Source: Actinoplanes sp. M2I2 (GTDB lineage: Bacteria; Actinomycetota; Actinomycetes; Mycobacteriales; Micromonosporaceae). Taken from it: a stretch of DNA of 64,000 nucleotides. The translations under genes were made by a program, and so were the position numbers. The stretch covers positions 62,001 to 126,000 of the forward strand of contig NZ_JALPVJ010000017.1 of assembly GCF_023544445.1 (NCBI RefSeq). Direction: 5' to 3'. The first letter of the stretch is position 1. Each line of letters opens with the position of its first letter. Below are positions 31,101-40,078 of this stretch, in pieces. The notes below the pieces were generated by a model that was not told the origin of the DNA, did no database searches, and saw only the letters and a program-made list of their open reading frames with translations.

Positions 31101-31694
31101 TCAGCGGAGACCCGCACGCTTGAGGATCTCCACGATGACGGCGGCTTTGTCCTGGACGTAGCCCGATACCGAGAGTGGGTGCTTCGCCGCCGATGCGTAC
31201 TTCTGTGCTGCGTAGCGGTCCCGGTCGTCCGGGTGGCTCCGGAGCCAGTCTCGGAAGACGATGTGGCGCAGGTACTCGTCGCAGTCCGGGCCGAAGACGT
31301 GCAGGTTGACGTCGTGGCTTTCGGTCCACAAGCACCGGTGCTCGTACCAGTGCGGCTCCCGGGCGCGCAGCGCGTATCCGGCAACGGTGAGGTCCGGGAC
31401 GTAGGCATCCTCGTCGCCCGGGTCGGCGACGATCAGATCGATGTCGACGCGGTCCTTCGCGGGTAGCCCCGGCACGGCGGTGGAGCCGACGTGCTGGAGT
31501 GCGAGGACCCGCTCGCCGAGCGCGTCCCGGATGCGGCTTTCTTCTCGCCGGTAGCGCGCCGGCCAGTTCGGATCGTAGGGGCCGATGGTGATGGGTGCCT
31601 TGGGCGTGTCCGGCGCGCGGTCGCCGACGGCGCGTCGCGCCATCTGTTCCGGCGTCGCCATCACCGACGACGGCGGTAACGGGGGTATGCGCAT
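31101..31694 (-). CDS. GrpB family protein (UPF0157, nucleotidyltransferase fold)
   Basis: 197 residues from 31694, or 186 from the internal ATG at 31661. ITIGPYDPNWPARYRREESRIRDALG, then VLALQHVGSTAVPGLPAKDRVDIDLIVAD, carries the GS and DxD motifs of the nucleotidyltransferase fold; HVFGPDCDEYLRHIVFRDWLRSHPDDRDRYAAQK is the GrpB hallmark. Actual activity is unknown; some relatives are fused to CoaE. Neither start has a strong ribosome site. Stands alone, convergent with the F420 reductase. Confidence 0.9.
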   Translation of the reverse strand: MRIPPLPPSSVMATPEQMARRAVGDRAPDTPKAPITIGPYDPNWPARYRREESRIRDALGERVLALQHVGSTAVPGLPAKDRVDIDLIVADPGDEDAYVPDLTVAGYALRAREPHWYEHRCLWTESHDVNLHVFGPDCDEYLRHIVFRDWLRSHPDDRDRYAAQKYASAAKHPLSVSGYVQDKAAVIVEILKRAGLR

Positions 31695-31807
31695 GCCGAG
31701 ACGTTAGCGTTCGAGATCAATTGCTCTTCGGACTCAGTACTACAGGAAGTGACGGCTTCACCTGGACGGTGCCGGCCCGGTGCCGCCTACAGCCGGACGG
31801 TGCCGCC
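31695..31807. other. Short intergenic region with a small GC-rich repeat
   Basis: CGGACGGTGCCGCC recurs at about 31780 and 31796 in slightly varied form. It holds the upstream region of the GrpB gene, which includes an AT-rich patch (GAGATCAATTGCTC near 31710). No gene seen. Confidence 0.4.
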
Positions 31808-32092
31808 TCAGTCCGGACGGGGCACTGTGCTCGCGCTGCCTCGATCGAGGGCGGACAAGCGGAACACCACCAGGTCCAGCCGGTCGACGACGGGGCCGGC
31901 GATGCGTCCCTCGCGCGCATCCCGCCGCAGCGCTGCCAGTCCTTGCTCGAAGACGTGGCCGGGCAAGCCGGCGAGCGCCCGGGCCCCCGCCGGCAGGTAG
32001 GGGAGCGCCCCGGACATCCACCTCTCGACGTCCCGGGGGCGGAGACCGCGCCCGCGATCGTAGCCGCCGGCCATCGCTGAGCCGTAAGTCAT
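31808..32092 (-). pseudogene. SAM-dependent methyltransferase with its catalytic core deleted
   Basis: A 94-codon frame. It starts like a class I methyltransferase (MTYGSAMAGGYDRGRGLRPRDVERWMSGALPYLPAGARAL) exactly up to where the SAM motif DLGAGTG should follow. It then jumps to what looks like the family's C-terminus (HVFEQGLAALRRDAREGRIAGPVVDRLDLVVFR). About 150-180 residues, including the whole SAM-binding core, appear to have been deleted in frame. Any product could not bind SAM. No repeats flank the junction that I can see. The 3' tail (ALDRGSASTVPRPD) is probably read-through. Confidence 0.65.
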
Positions 32093-32269
32093 CGGCCGCC
32101 TCCGTTTCCGGGCTGGACGTTGGCACGCGCCGCGCCGCCGGCGGCACTTCACCCCATAAGTAACGGGTTCGACCACGTGAGGGCTTGCATCGAAACATTG
32201 AAAGGTATGAGATTTTGTCAGCCGGGTGCGAGCCACCCGGCGCGGAATCTCTGTAGAGGAGCACGTCCC
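32093..32269 (+). promoter_or_regulatory. Leader of the M6 protease gene with a hairpin
   Basis: A notably AT-rich stretch (32186-32220, with TTGCAT at 32185 and TATGAG at 32206 as weak promoter candidates) is followed by an 8-bp hairpin GCCGGGTG/CACCCGGC (32221-32228 with 32234-32241) and then the AGAGGAG ribosome site. The hairpin may stabilise or regulate the message. Confidence 0.4.
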
Positions 32270-34084
32270 TTGAGGAACCAGAGCACCGTCGTGCTGGCCG
32301 CCGTCTCCGCGTTCGCGGTGGTGGCGGGCCTCACGGCCATGCCCGCGAGCGCCGCACCCGGCGACGTCGCGACCCGCTCGGCCGGCGCGGAACCAACCGC
32401 GTCGCTGGGCGAGGACAACCTGCCCCACCCGCTCGGCGAGCAGCGTGAGGCCGAGCGCACCGAGGCGCTGGCCAAGCTCATCGCCGGAGAGGTCAAGAGC
32501 GAGAAGCGTACGGGATCGGAGGTCATCCGCCTCGGCCAGGGCAAGTTCGTCGAGTACCGCAAGAAGGAGACCAAGACCGACCCGGTGCTCACCTTCCTGG
32601 TCGAGTTCGGCGACACCACCTACCCTGCGGCCGGTGGCACGCCGGGCCCGCTGCACAACAAGATCGCCAGCCCGGACCGGGCCAACGACAACACGACGAT
32701 CTGGCGCTCCGACTTCAGCCCGGCCTACTACAAGGAACTGCTGTTCGCCAAGAACAAGGAGTCGATGGCGAACTTCTACTACAAGCAGTCCGGCGGTCGC
32801 TACACGGTCGGCGGCGACGTCACCGACTGGGTGCAGCTGCCGTACAACGAGGCGCGCTACGGCAGCAACGAGCTGGCCGAGGAGGACGGCTACTGGAACT
32901 ACATCAAGGACAGCGCCGCCGCCTGGTACGCCTCCGAGGTCGCCGCCGGCAAGACGCCCGAGCAGATCAAGGCGTACCTGAAGACGTTCGACGTCTGGGA
33001 CCGCGACGACCACGACAAGGACGGCGACTTCAACGAGCCGGACGGCTACATCGACCACTTCCAGGCCATCCACGCCGGTGAGGGCGAGGAGGCCGGCGGC
33101 GGGGCGCAGGGCGCGGACGCGATCTGGTCGCACCGCTGGTACGCGTTCGCCGACGACGCCGGCAGCACCGGACCCGAGGGCAACCTGGCCGGCGGCGTGC
33201 CGATCGGTGACACCGGCCTCTGGATCGGCGACTACACGACCGAGCCGGAGAACGGCGGGCTCGGCGTCTTCGCCCACGAGTACGGGCACGACCTGGGCCT
33301 GCCCGACCTGTACGACACGGCCGGCGGCGACAACGGCACCGGCTTCTGGACGCTGATGTCGGGCGGGTCGTGGCTGAACCGTGGCGCCCCGACGATCGGC
33401 TCGACGCCCGGCTACATGGGCGCCTGGGAGAAGATCTTCCTCGGCTGGTCGAACTTCGTGACGGTCAAGCCCGGCAAGAGCAAGTACGTGACCCTGGGGT
33501 CGGCCGCCTACGCGGAGACCGGCGTGCTGCCCGAGGCGGTCGTGGTGCCGCTGGCCGACGGCTCGTACTACGCGGCCGAGTACCGCTCGTACACCGGCTA
33601 CGACGAGACGCTCAAGGTCGGCCCGTACAACTGGGGCTGGCAGGACACGCGGCCGGACTGGGCCGAACGGTTCCCGTACCAGGACGGTCTGCTGGTCTGG
33701 TATGTCAACCCGGCGGCCGGCAACAACAACACCAGCCGCCACCCGGGTACGGGCCTGGCGCTGCCGGTCGACGCGCGGCCCGCGCCGATCGTCTTCCCTG
33801 ACGGTGTCCAGCTCGGCAACCGGCGCCAGCCCTTCGACGCCACGTTCGGGTTGCAGAAGACCGATCCGGTGACCTTCCACCGCAACGGCGTCCCGGTGTC
33901 GCTGCCCCGCCAGGCGGCCAAGCCGGTCTTCGACGACTCCGACCCGCTGGCCTACTGGAACGCGGCCAACCCGCAGAACTCGGTCAAGGTGGCCGGCACC
34001 GGCGTCAAGCTGGAGGTCAAGACCCAGATCACCGGCCCGATCCCGCTGATGACCCTCAAGGTGACCCCGCCCCAGGCGGACTGA
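32270..34084 (+). CDS. Secreted M6 family (immune inhibitor A-like) metalloprotease
   Basis: 604 residues from a TTG at 32270, preceded by AGAGGAG; no ATG fits. Signal peptide (~1-28, ending PASAAPG). A propeptide-like segment (~29-100) is followed by the M6 domain with zinc motif HEYGHDLGLPD at residues 336-346 (His, Glu, His, and the metzincin-like third ligand Asp), then SGGSWL. A DRDDHDKDGDFNEPDGYIDH segment resembles a calcium-binding loop. Extracellular protease; relatives degrade host or environmental proteins. No PKD or MAM domains are appended. A bidirectional terminator follows. Confidence 0.92.
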   Translation: MRNQSTVVLAAVSAFAVVAGLTAMPASAAPGDVATRSAGAEPTASLGEDNLPHPLGEQREAERTEALAKLIAGEVKSEKRTGSEVIRLGQGKFVEYRKKETKTDPVLTFLVEFGDTTYPAAGGTPGPLHNKIASPDRANDNTTIWRSDFSPAYYKELLFAKNKESMANFYYKQSGGRYTVGGDVTDWVQLPYNEARYGSNELAEEDGYWNYIKDSAAAWYASEVAAGKTPEQIKAYLKTFDVWDRDDHDKDGDFNEPDGYIDHFQAIHAGEGEEAGGGAQGADAIWSHRWYAFADDAGSTGPEGNLAGGVPIGDTGLWIGDYTTEPENGGLGVFAHEYGHDLGLPDLYDTAGGDNGTGFWTLMSGGSWLNRGAPTIGSTPGYMGAWEKIFLGWSNFVTVKPGKSKYVTLGSAAYAETGVLPEAVVVPLADGSYYAAEYRSYTGYDETLKVGPYNWGWQDTRPDWAERFPYQDGLLVWYVNPAAGNNNTSRHPGTGLALPVDARPAPIVFPDGVQLGNRRQPFDATFGLQKTDPVTFHRNGVPVSLPRQAAKPVFDDSDPLAYWNAANPQNSVKVAGTGVKLEVKTQITGPIPLMTLKVTPPQAD

Positions 34085-34092
34085 CCTGGTGG

Positions 34093-34123
34093 CGCCGGGC
34101 CGGGGTCAGCCCCCGGCCCGGCG
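34093..34123. terminator. Bidirectional hairpin terminator
   Basis: Perfect 13-bp stem CGCCGGGCCGGGG/CCCCGGCCCGGCG with a 5-nt loop, between the convergent M6 protease and hexosaminidase genes, 9 nt from the first stop and 17 nt from the second. Confidence 0.88.
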
Positions 34124-34139
34124 TGACACCGCGGAAGCC

Positions 34140-35678
34140 TCAGCCGGCCCAGTCGATCTGGGGGGAGGGGTAGAAGTCGACGCCGCGGGCGGTCCAGCGC
34201 GGGCCGTAGGCGCCGAGCCTGGCCCGGAACGACTCCCAGTCGCGCGCCGGGGACCAGCCGAGCTCGGCCAGGGCGGCCAGGCGCGGGAACGCCATGAACT
34301 CGATGTCGTCGAGATTGCGCAACGTCTCCGACCACAGGGGAGCCTCGATGCCCAGCACAGCGCTCTCGGGGACACCGGTGACATGGGTGCCGGGATCCCA
34401 GTCGTACGCCTTGCGGACCTCGATGTAGCCCGCCCAGGTCAGCCCCAGCCGGGTCGACGGGTCGTACTTCATGTCGAGATAGGTCAGGTTCGAGGGCGAC
34501 ATGACCACCTTGGTGCCGGCCGCGACGGCGGCGGCCAGGGCCGGGTTCGACGTCTTGTCGCTCCAGTTCTGCGCCACGGCGGTGTGACTGGCCGGCGCCT
34601 GGGTGATCTCGTTCCACCCGTACGCCTTCTTGCCGTACTTGGCGACGAGCGGAAGCACCCGCTGCTGGAAGGCGACGTAGTCGGCCTCGGTGGTGGCGTG
34701 GGCCTCGTCGCCGCCGATGTGGATCAGCGGGCCGGGCGTCATCGCAGCCAGCTCGCGGATGACGTCCTCGACGAACCGGTACGTGACCTCCTTGCCGATG
34801 CACAGCGAGCTGTAGCCCACCTCCGTGTCCGTGCGGGGTGGCGGCGCGACCCCGTCGCAGGTCAGCTCGGGGTAGGCGACCTGCGCGGCGTTGACGTGAC
34901 CGGGCAGGTCGATCTCGGGCACGATCGTCACGTGCCGCGCGGCGGCGTAGCGCACCAGGTCGCGGTAGCCGGCCTTGGTCAGGTAGCCGCCGCTCTCGCC
35001 GTCGACCCCGGTGCCGGGCGCGCCGCCGACGGTGGTCAGCCGGGGCCACGAGTCGATCTGGATGCGCCAGCCCTGGTCGTCGGAGAGGTGCAGGTGCAGG
35101 TGGTTGACCTTGAACTGGCTGATCTCGTCGATGTAGCGCTTGACCTCGGCCGGGGTGTGGAAGTGGCGGGCCAGGTCGAGCATCGCGCCGCGGTAGGCGA
35201 AGCGCGGCCGGTCGGTGATCTCGCCGCCGGCGACGACGAAGGGCGCCCGCAACGGCACCAGCTGGCGCAGCGTCTGTACGCCGTTGAACAGCCCGGCGTT
35301 GTCGCCCGACCGGATCGTGACACCGGACCGGCCGGCGCTCAGCTCGTAGGCCTCGGCGCCGAGCCGGGCGCCCGTTTCCAGGGTGATGGCCGGGGTGCGG
35401 GCCGGGGCGTGGCCGACGACCGGCAGCCGGTAACCCGTCGTGGTTCTCAGCGCTTCGGCCAGGCGGTCGGCGACGGCTCGGGCCGAGTGCGGCGCCTCGA
35501 TCACCGTGCGGGCGGTGAGCCGGAAGGCCGGGCCGTGCGGGCGGACCTGGACCGGCGCCGGGATCACGCTGTCCAGGGCCGGGGCGGCCGGCGTCGGGGC
35601 CGAGCGGGCCGGTGCGGCCGACGAGGCGACGGTCAGCGGCAGCGCAGCGGCGAGCAGGGCGGTGAGGGGAATGCGCAT
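34140..35678 (-). CDS. Secreted beta-N-acetylhexosaminidase, GH20
   Basis: 512 residues. Signal peptide (MRIPLTALLAAALPLTVASSAAPA). GH20b-like domain (~40-150: VIPAPVQVRPHGPAFRL, VTIRSGDNAGLFNGVQTLRQL), then the catalytic barrel starting FAYRGAMLDLARHFHTPAEVKRYID. The catalytic Asp-Glu pair is in HIGGDEAH (D324-E325); conserved tryptophans follow (YGWNEI, LGLTWAGYIEV, LWSETL). It cleaves terminal GlcNAc/GalNAc from chitobiose, glycans or cell-wall fragments outside the cell. Start 35678 is preferred over 35693 because GAGG lies just upstream and the signal peptide starts there. Confidence 0.93.
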   Translation of the reverse strand: MRIPLTALLAAALPLTVASSAAPARSAPTPAAPALDSVIPAPVQVRPHGPAFRLTARTVIEAPHSARAVADRLAEALRTTTGYRLPVVGHAPARTPAITLETGARLGAEAYELSAGRSGVTIRSGDNAGLFNGVQTLRQLVPLRAPFVVAGGEITDRPRFAYRGAMLDLARHFHTPAEVKRYIDEISQFKVNHLHLHLSDDQGWRIQIDSWPRLTTVGGAPGTGVDGESGGYLTKAGYRDLVRYAAARHVTIVPEIDLPGHVNAAQVAYPELTCDGVAPPPRTDTEVGYSSLCIGKEVTYRFVEDVIRELAAMTPGPLIHIGGDEAHATTEADYVAFQQRVLPLVAKYGKKAYGWNEITQAPASHTAVAQNWSDKTSNPALAAAVAAGTKVVMSPSNLTYLDMKYDPSTRLGLTWAGYIEVRKAYDWDPGTHVTGVPESAVLGIEAPLWSETLRNLDDIEFMAFPRLAALAELGWSPARDWESFRARLGAYGPRWTARGVDFYPSPQIDWAG

Positions 35679-35774
35679 GCCTCGACCGTACATAGGCAGT
35701 GTTCGATCTGTGAAGAGTGTTTCCCATTGCGCCGGGCCGATACCGAGTCCGGCCCGGCGCAGGGTTCGCGAAAA

Positions 35775-37229
35775 CTAGGCGAGCAGATTCCGGCGTACGC
35801 CTGTGGTCCGGAAGAGATACTCGCGGGACTCCTCGAGTTCGCGGCCGAGCCGGTTCAGGTCGGCGCCGAGCAGCTGCCCCTTCCACTTGCGGATCTGGCC
35901 GGCCACGATGACGGTTTCCACGTTGCTCCGGTCCATCAGCGACACGACGGCGCCGACCGCGTTGTTGACCGGCGCGACGTTGAGCGCGGTGGCGTCGAGC
36001 AGGACGATGTCGGCTTCCTTGCCCACCGTCAGGGAGCCGGTCCGCCGGCCGAGGCCCAGGTGGTCGGCGCCGTTGGCGGTGGCGAACCGGAGCGCGTCGC
36101 GGGTGCGCAGCAGCGCCGGCGTGCCCGGCTGGGGACCACCCTGGTCGAGAACGGCCTGGTTGACGAGCATCCGCTGCATGGTCAGGGCGCTCCGCATGAG
36201 CGTGAACGGATCGGCGGCCATCGTGGTCTCGACATCCGAGCTCAACGACGGCTCCAGGCCCATTTCCTGCATCTTGAGCAGCGGCGGTGTGCCGTGCCGC
36301 ATGACCATCTCGACGGGCACGGCCACGGAGACCTTCGTCCCGGCGTCCCGGGCGGCCTTCCAGGCGAGGTCGCTCATCCCGGTCATGTGGATCAGCAGGA
36401 CGTCCGGGCCCAGTCCGAGGTCCTTGTTCGCCCCGCCCTCGCCCCGCGCGAGCGCGTCGATGATCGGGCTCTGCCCGAAGCTGCCGACCGCGTGGGCCGC
36501 GATGGGCAGGCCGAGCTCGCGGGCGATGGTCCAGGACCGGGTGAGCACGTCGTCGCCGAGATAGACCTCACCGCCCATGACCATCGTGACCAACTGGTCG
36601 TCCGAGGAGAACCACTGCTTCCGGACCCGGTACGCGTCCTCCGGATAGGCCGCTCCGGTGCGGCCGTCACCCTCGAAGTAGCCGAACGCCGCGCGACGCC
36701 CGGTGTCGACGAGGGCTTGCACGGCCGCGTCGGTGTGCTCGGGCGAATGGTGGATCTGCGAGATGTCGAGAACCGTGGTGACACCGGCGTCGAGCTGGGA
36801 CAGCCCACCGAACAACGAGTTGATGTAGACGTCCTGCGGGCGGTAGGCGGGCGCGAACTTCTGCAGGACGTACTCGACGTACGAGGGATCGGCGGCCGGC
36901 GTACCGGATCCGTCGTTGAACAGCAGCGCGTCGGGCAGGAACGAGCGCAACGCGGTTTCGAACAGGTGGTGGTGCGTGTCGACGAAACCCGGCACGACGA
37001 TCCGCCCGCGGGCGTCGATCACCTCCGCGTCGCCGGCGTCCAGCCCGGGGCCGATCGCCACGATCTTCGTACCTTCGACAAGGACGTCAGCACTCTCGAA
37101 GTCACCCACGGCGGGGTCCATGGACACGACCGTGCCGCCTCGAATGACGTAGCGACGGCCCGAAGGCGCCGAGGGAACAGTGCCGGCCGAGGGAACAGTG
37201 CTGGCCGAGGGAAGAGTGCTGTCAGACAC
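35775..37229 (-). CDS. Amidohydrolase (chlorohydrolase/cytosine deaminase-like)
   Basis: 484 residues. Metal motif GFVDTHHHLFETALR near residue 80, later HAVGSFGQ and HMTGM, and the terminal metal Asp in SLSSDVETTMAADPF. The end LTVGKEADIVLLDATALN is the usual return strand of the urease-superfamily barrel. The subgroup (TrzA/AtzA, SAH deaminase, guanine deaminase) hydrolyses C-N or C-Cl bonds of heterocycles; the exact substrate is unknown. The N-terminus carries a short PSAxTVPSAG repeat. The start overlaps the MFS stop by 8 nt, so transporter and enzyme are one operon. Confidence 0.9.
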   Translation of the reverse strand: MSDSTLPSASTVPSAGTVPSAPSGRRYVIRGGTVVSMDPAVGDFESADVLVEGTKIVAIGPGLDAGDAEVIDARGRIVVPGFVDTHHHLFETALRSFLPDALLFNDGSGTPAADPSYVEYVLQKFAPAYRPQDVYINSLFGGLSQLDAGVTTVLDISQIHHSPEHTDAAVQALVDTGRRAAFGYFEGDGRTGAAYPEDAYRVRKQWFSSDDQLVTMVMGGEVYLGDDVLTRSWTIARELGLPIAAHAVGSFGQSPIIDALARGEGGANKDLGLGPDVLLIHMTGMSDLAWKAARDAGTKVSVAVPVEMVMRHGTPPLLKMQEMGLEPSLSSDVETTMAADPFTLMRSALTMQRMLVNQAVLDQGGPQPGTPALLRTRDALRFATANGADHLGLGRRTGSLTVGKEADIVLLDATALNVAPVNNAVGAVVSLMDRSNVETVIVAGQIRKWKGQLLGADLNRLGRELEESREYLFRTTGVRRNLLA

Positions 37230-38520
37230 GAGAATCCTCCTGTGATGATGAAGTTACAGCGTGAGCACGGTGCGTCGGGCGAGGCCCGGCCGCCCGCGAT
37301 GCGCCCGGCAGACGGGTCAGCAGCGGGATCGCGGTGCTCAGGGCGATCGCGACCGTGACGACGGTGAAACCGATGAGCGCCGTGGTGAGCGGGACCGTGA
37401 GCGTGGCGACGCCGATGCCGACCACCGGCACGGTCAGCCCGACATAGCCGGTCAGGAAGATGCCGGCGAGAACCTCGCCGCGATGGGTGGCGTCGGCCAG
37501 GGAACCGGCCACGGCCAGGGACGCCTTGAACAGCGGGCCGCCGCCGGCGCCGGTCAGGACCGCACCGGCGAAGAACCACCCAAGGGCGCCGACCTGCACC
37601 ACGACCACCGTCACCACGACGATGCCCAGGACCAGCAGGGCGGTTCCGACAGCGATCTGGGCCCGCAGGCTGAGCGAGCGGACGGCGATCTGGGCGAGCA
37701 CGGCGGCGGCGAACGCCGCGAAGACCACCAGACCGGCCGTGAACCGTGACGTGATGTTCAACTGCCCGGACACGAAGCCCGGCACCAGCGAGGTCAGCAG
37801 GCCGAGAACGGCGAAGGCGGCGAAGGCGATGCCGCCGGCCAGGAAGAAGGTTCCCCGCGCGCTGTCCGGGACGCGGACCCGCTGGGGGCGGTAGGGCGGG
37901 CGGACGTCCGGAGCGTTCGCGGTCTCCGGTACGAGAGCCACCCCGGCCAGGGCGAGGACGAGAAGGACGAGGAAGACGACGTACGGAACCACGAGCGGCC
38001 CGGCGACCCACTGAGCAAGTGCTCCAGAGGCCAGAGCGCCGACACCGAATCCGCCCAGGTTGGCCGCGGTCGCCACCACCTGGCCCCGGGTGAGGTCGGT
38101 GCCGGGCCGGGCGGCCAGGTGCAGGTCGAAGATGTGCGCGGTGATCGTGGCGGTCAGGATGCCGACGCCGAGGCCGGCGACGACCCGGGCCAGGATCAGG
38201 CCGGGCAGGTCGGACCACAGCAGGAAGACGCCGGCCGAGGCGATCTCGAGCGAGATGGCGATCAGCAGGATGCGTCGTCGTCCGTGGGTGTCGCCGAGGT
38301 GTCCGGCGAGGAAGAGGCTGATCACCACGCCGACGGCGTACGCCGCGAACGCGACCGTGATGGCGAAGGTCGAGAAGCCGTCGCGTTGCTGGTACAGCGG
38401 CCAGAGCGGCGTCGGCACGGTGTTGTAGGCCATGACGACGAGGAACGCGGCCGCGGCGATCCAGAACCCGGCTCGGTGGGGGACGCCCCGGCTCTTCGCC
38501 GGTGCGTGTGCAGTTGCCAT
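37222..38520 (-). CDS. MFS transporter
   Basis: 432 residues with about 12 membrane segments. Motif A-like GHLGDTHGRRRILLIAISLE between segments 2 and 3; cytosolic central loop ETANAPDVRPPYRPQRVRVPDSARG. Probably imports or exports the substrate of the downstream amidohydrolase, with which it overlaps by 8 nt. Divergent from a LysR regulator across 74 bp, so the operon is likely inducible by its substrate. Confidence 0.9.
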   Translation of the reverse strand: MATAHAPAKSRGVPHRAGFWIAAAAFLVVMAYNTVPTPLWPLYQQRDGFSTFAITVAFAAYAVGVVISLFLAGHLGDTHGRRRILLIAISLEIASAGVFLLWSDLPGLILARVVAGLGVGILTATITAHIFDLHLAARPGTDLTRGQVVATAANLGGFGVGALASGALAQWVAGPLVVPYVVFLVLLVLALAGVALVPETANAPDVRPPYRPQRVRVPDSARGTFFLAGGIAFAAFAVLGLLTSLVPGFVSGQLNITSRFTAGLVVFAAFAAAVLAQIAVRSLSLRAQIAVGTALLVLGIVVVTVVVVQVGALGWFFAGAVLTGAGGGPLFKASLAVAGSLADATHRGEVLAGIFLTGYVGLTVPVVGIGVATLTVPLTTALIGFTVVTVAIALSTAIPLLTRLPGASRAAGPRPTHRAHAVTSSSQEDSRV

Positions 38521-38594
38521 GGGTACGACGATCCCGCGCTCACTGATCGCCCGCCACGATATGATCCGATGGCATTGATCGGCGATGGTGATGA

Positions 38595-39491
38595 ATGACG
38601 GTGCAAACCATGGACAAGCGCCACCTGGAGGTCTTCGTCGCGGTGGCCCGGGCCGGCACTTTCACCCGCGCCGCCACGGAGTTGCATCTGGTGCAGTCCG
38701 CCGTCTCCGCCACGGTCGCCGCGCTCGAGTCGGACCTGGACGAGCGCCTGTTCGATCGGACGACCCGGCGGGTGCGGCTCACTGCCGCGGGCCAAGCCCT
38801 GCTGCCGAAGGCGACGGCGATCCTGGACGCCTTCCAGGACGCCCGGGAGACCGTGGACGCGGTGACCGCCGGCCTCTCCGGGTCGCTGCGCATCGGCTAC
38901 ATGACCAACGTGACCCTGTTCGACGTCCCGTGCCTGCTCGGCCGGTTCTACGCCGACCACCCCGGCGTCACCATGCACCTGTCGCCGGCCGCGACCGGCA
39001 CTGCCGGGCTGGCCGAGGGCCTCCGCGGCGGGGATCTCGATCTGGCCTTCCTCAGCGCCGAACCGGAGGATCACCCCGACCTGAGCGTCACCGTGCTGGC
39101 CCGCTCGCCCATGGGGCTGGTCGTCCCGGCGGGCCACCCGCTGGCCGGTCGGGCCCGGGTACGGTTCGCCGACATCGTCCTCGAGCGCTTCGTCGAATAC
39201 CGCACCGGATTCGCGACCCGGACCCTGGTCGACGGCGAGTTCCGGCGCCGCGGCCTCTGGCGGGACATCCAGATCGAGACGTCGGACGTCAACGACGCGG
39301 CGGCCCTGGTCCGCAACGGACTGGGCGTGGGCATCCTGCCCCGGTACTCCGTCGAGCGCGTCATCGGTCTGCACTGGATCCCCATCGAGGACGCCACGCT
39401 CGAGACCGTGGTCAGCGTCGCCACCTACCGCGGCCGCACGCCGAGCGCGGCCGCCTCCCGCCTGGCCGCACTCGCCACGGCCACCCGGTAG
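38595..39491 (+). CDS. LysR family transcriptional regulator
   Basis: 298 residues. HTH in MDKRHLEVFVAVARAGTFTRAATELHLVQSAVSATVAALESDLDERLFDRTTRRVRLT, then an effector-binding domain (LRIGYMTNVTLFDVPCLLGRFYADHPGVTMHL; GLVVPAGHPLAGR; NGLGVGILPRYSVE). Start 38595 gives a five-residue extension over the ATG at 38610. It is divergent from the MFS-amidohydrolase operon and most likely controls it; the 74-bp spacer has ATGATCCGATGGCAT-like symmetry where a LysR protein could bind. Confidence 0.92.
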   Translation: MTVQTMDKRHLEVFVAVARAGTFTRAATELHLVQSAVSATVAALESDLDERLFDRTTRRVRLTAAGQALLPKATAILDAFQDARETVDAVTAGLSGSLRIGYMTNVTLFDVPCLLGRFYADHPGVTMHLSPAATGTAGLAEGLRGGDLDLAFLSAEPEDHPDLSVTVLARSPMGLVVPAGHPLAGRARVRFADIVLERFVEYRTGFATRTLVDGEFRRRGLWRDIQIETSDVNDAAALVRNGLGVGILPRYSVERVIGLHWIPIEDATLETVVSVATYRGRTPSAAASRLAALATATR

Positions 39492-39538
39492 CGTTCGCCA
39501 TCAGGGAACCGCGGTCCTCTCGGCGGTGTCTGTCAGAC

Positions 39539-40078
39539 ATGAGAAAGCTCATCGGGCTCAGCGCCGTGTTGCTGCTGGCGGGCTGCAGCGATGCAAGCGG
39601 GCCGGTGCCCGCGCCGACGTCGCCGGCCGTACGGACGCAGCCCCCGCCCTCGGCCGCTCCCTGCGGCTCCCCGGTACGCACCGACGCGCTGCCCGAATGG
39701 GCCCGGGCCGGATTCAGCGGCGACGGCGCGGGCGTCCAGCACGTCTACGGGGCCAGGGGCGACATCCTGGCCGTCGTCTTCGGCTTCCCGTTGAGTGCCC
39801 CGCCGGCCGAGGGGCGCAACAACAAGATCCTGTGGGTGTCGCGCGAGCTGCTCGACCGCAGTGGGGACCTCGTCATCACCGCGCGGCTGGACGGCTCGGA
39901 GCAGACCGAGCAGCGGACGGTCGCCGGTGGCCCGGGACCGTCGATCGTCGATCTGCCCCGGCCGGGCTGCTGGCGCCTGACGCTCACCTGGCCGGGGCAC
40001 ACCGACACGATGGATCTGAGCTACGAGCCGGTCAGGGCAGGAACACCGACCGCACGCAGCCGTCCTCCTTCTCCTTGA
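39539..40078 (+). CDS. Putative lipoprotein
   Basis: 179 residues. Lipoprotein signal MRKLIGLSAVLLLAGC with lipidation Cys16 and a Ser/Pro-rich linker (VPAPTSPAVRTQPPPSAAP). The remaining ~130 residues look like a beta-sandwich (LPEWARAGFSGDGAGVQHVYGARGDILAVVFGFPLSAP; GCWRLTLTWPGHTDTMDLSYEP) of the sort seen in actinobacterial exported proteins of unknown function. Membrane-anchored, outward-facing. Its last 47 bases overlap the 3' end of the convergent alcohol dehydrogenase gene. Confidence 0.8.
   Translation: MRKLIGLSAVLLLAGCSDASGPVPAPTSPAVRTQPPPSAAPCGSPVRTDALPEWARAGFSGDGAGVQHVYGARGDILAVVFGFPLSAPPAEGRNNKILWVSRELLDRSGDLVITARLDGSEQTEQRTVAGGPGPSIVDLPRPGCWRLTLTWPGHTDTMDLSYEPVRAGTPTARSRPPSP

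Noticed and set aside
34089-37358. Very long open frame (over 1000 codons) on the plus strand opposite the GH20 and amidohydrolase genes
   Set aside because: Its translation is Arg/Gly/Asp/His-rich low complexity, as expected antisense to GC-rich codons; the minus-strand frames carry full catalytic motifs.
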